Positions 62,645 through 64,000 of a stretch of 64,000 nt of DNA are shown piece after piece. The notes beneath the pieces were generated by a model. That model saw only the letters and a program-made list of their open reading frames with translations, did no database searches and was not told the DNA's origin. The position numbers and the translations under genes are program-made. Source of the stretch: Patiriisocius marinistellae (GTDB lineage: Bacteria > Bacteroidota > Bacteroidia > Flavobacteriales > Flavobacteriaceae); assembly GCF_009014635.1 (NCBI RefSeq), contig NZ_BKCF01000001.1, positions 806,001 through 870,000 of the forward strand, in the 5' to 3' direction. Each line of letters opens with the position of its first letter. The first letter of the stretch is position 1.

Positions 62645-63712
62645 ATGACCGCATTTTTAGTTGTATTAGTAATCATTCTTTTCGGTATTACCGTACTGCA
62701 GTTGAGTAAGATATTAAACATGTCTAAATCAGCTGAGAAATTAGGTGAGGGCTCAGAAGTAGCTTCAGAAAAAGACAATAATATTAACGGATGGTTAATG
62801 TTAGGATTTGTATTTTTTACTTATTTATTATTAATAGTTTGTTTTTACAAATGGTGGGATGTTTTATTACCTCAAGCAGCCTCAGAACATGGTTCAACAA
62901 TTGATACCTTAATGTTTATTTCTATGACGTTAATTTTTGTTGTAGGTTTTTTTACTTTATGGTTATTAAGTTACTTTTCGTTTAAGTATAGAGGGAATAG
63001 TACAAATCGTGCATTGTTTTTTGCTGATAATGATAAATTAGAATTTATTTGGACAATTATTCCTGTTATTGTTTTAGCTGGATTAATTATATTCGGACTT
63101 TTCACATGGACTGATATTATGAATGTAGATACTGAAGATGATCCTATGGTTGTTGAATTGTATGCATACCAATTTGACTGGAGAGCACGTTACAGTGGTG
63201 AAGATAATACTCTAGGAGAGGCTAATGTTAGACTTATTGAAGGGGTGAATCAATTAGGTGTAGATGCTTCAGATCCTAATGCTCAAGATGATGTAGTTGT
63301 TAATGAGTTGCATTTACCTGTTGGAAGAAAAATATTATTTAAAATACGTTCACAAGATGTATTACACTCAGCTTATATGCCTCATTTTAGAGCTCAGATG
63401 AACTGTGTGCCTGGTATGATTACACAATTTTCTTTTACTCCTTCTATCACAACTGAGGATATGCGTATGGATGATGAAGTTGTGGCTAAAGTGAGAAAAA
63501 TTAATAATATTAGAAGAGAGAAAAGCAAAGACTTAGCTGCAAAAGGAGAAGAAGCATTAGAACCTTACGAATTTGATTACCTGTTACTTTGTAATAAAAT
63601 TTGTGGTAGTAACCATTATAACATGCAAATGAAGATTGTTGTTGAATCTCAAGAAGATTACGATGCTTGGCTTGCAACACAGCCTAACATTGCAACAGCA
63701 TTAAAGAAATAA
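62645..63712 (+). CDS. coxB: Cytochrome c oxidase subunit II
   Basis: 355 residues. Three hydrophobic helices: residues 2-20, about 48-70 and 82-110; a fourth, about 135-155, precedes the cupredoxin domain. The CuA site is complete: HSAYMPHF (first His), then CNKICGSNHYNM with both Cys, His and Met. It receives electrons from the ACIII cytochromes. The gene lies 25 bp after actF and 14 bp before coxA, so quinol oxidation and oxygen reduction are encoded in one operon. Confidence 0.95.
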   Translation: MTAFLVVLVIILFGITVLQLSKILNMSKSAEKLGEGSEVASEKDNNINGWLMLGFVFFTYLLLIVCFYKWWDVLLPQAASEHGSTIDTLMFISMTLIFVVGFFTLWLLSYFSFKYRGNSTNRALFFADNDKLEFIWTIIPVIVLAGLIIFGLFTWTDIMNVDTEDDPMVVELYAYQFDWRARYSGEDNTLGEANVRLIEGVNQLGVDASDPNAQDDVVVNELHLPVGRKILFKIRSQDVLHSAYMPHFRAQMNCVPGMITQFSFTPSITTEDMRMDDEVVAKVRKINNIRREKSKDLAAKGEEALEPYEFDYLLLCNKICGSNHYNMQMKIVVESQEDYDAWLATQPNIATALKK

Positions 63713-63726
63713 AAAGCTTAAAAGAT

Positions 63727-64000
63727 ATGTCAGCACACGCAAATGAACTCGCAGTTGATCACCATGATGATCACGGGCATCATCACAAGGAAACTTTCAT
63801 AACTAAATACATATTTAGTCAAGACCATAAAATGATTTCTAAACAATACCTTATTACTGGTTTGTTTATGGGAATTATTGGAATATCAATGTCAATTCTT
63901 TTTAGAATGCAATTGGCATGGCCAGACCATCAGTTTACTATTTATGAAGTATTACTTGGAAAATGGGGAGAAGATGGTGTGATGGATCCTAGTATGTATT
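63727..64000 (+). CDS. coxA: Cytochrome c oxidase subunit I, N-terminal part only
   Basis: The frame opens with ATG at 63727 and runs past the window end. The 91 visible residues start with a His/Asp-rich segment (DHHDDHGHHH) and continue KYIFSQDHKMISKQYL with the first membrane helix, typical of Bacteroidota heme-copper oxidase subunit I. Haem ligands lie outside the window. Confidence 0.92.
   Translation, partial: MSAHANELAVDHHDDHGHHHKETFITKYIFSQDHKMISKQYLITGLFMGIIGISMSILFRMQLAWPDHQFTIYEVLLGKWGEDGVMDPSMY

Overview
The window is a chromosomal segment from a member of the Bacteroidota, most likely a marine-type Flavobacteriaceae. The evidence is an AT-rich sequence, promoters of the TTTG / TAnnTTTG type (clearest before the tRNA), almost no Shine-Dalgarno sequences, a flexirubin-type aryl-polyene/dialkylresorcinol pigment cluster, a GT117 (DUF2723) membrane protein, WG-repeat and SPOR proteins, and an alternative complex III (ACIII) operon running into cytochrome c oxidase. 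I see no insertion sequence, prophage, integrase or CRISPR array.

Layout. 1-3.3 kb: the end of a LytTR gene, then a LytTR response regulator and a TPR/HisKA_2 sensor kinase on the minus strand, with two pairs of tandem operator-like repeats. 3.7-7.6 kb: a membrane metallophosphoesterase, a thioredoxin-like protein lacking one active-site Cys, a secreted surface protein and a NodB-type deacetylase. 7.7-11 kb: a large GT117 protein. 11.2 kb: tRNA-Gln. 12.1-44.8 kb: the pigment cluster. 44.8-48.1 kb: two paralogous secreted or lipid-anchored proteins, one with 180-bp tandem repeats, and a universal stress protein. 48.2-52.8 kb: rimP-nusA-infB. 53.1 kb: a SPOR lipoprotein. 53.7-64 kb: actABCDEF, coxB and the start of coxA.

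Pigment cluster. A flavin-dependent halogenase/oxygenase is divergent from a tyrosine ammonia-lyase, which would make 4-coumarate. A PaaK-like ligase at the far end probably activates that acid. Two acyl carrier proteins, FabG, three ketosynthases with active Cys, one chain-length-factor-like ketosynthase, one truncated ketosynthase-like protein, three hotdog dehydratase-like proteins and a thioesterase would build the polyene. DarA and DarB make the dialkylresorcinol. An O-methyltransferase, a CrtI-like flavoprotein, a JmjC/cupin protein and three or four acyltransferase-like proteins (LpxL-like, BtrH-like, PlsC fused to MMPL, C45) are candidates for tailoring and esterification. An ABC-2 exporter, a LolA-like carrier, a lipoprotein and the MMPL protein suggest delivery to the outer membrane. 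Most genes overlap or are separated by fewer than 30 bp.

The most unusual signal is not a gene. The exact 10-mer CTTCGGAAAT (or its complement) occurs 19 times by eye in 64 kb, against well under one expected by chance. It falls in several reading frames on both strands and in two intergenic sites, and looks like a genome-wide DNA signal of the uptake-sequence or Chi type.
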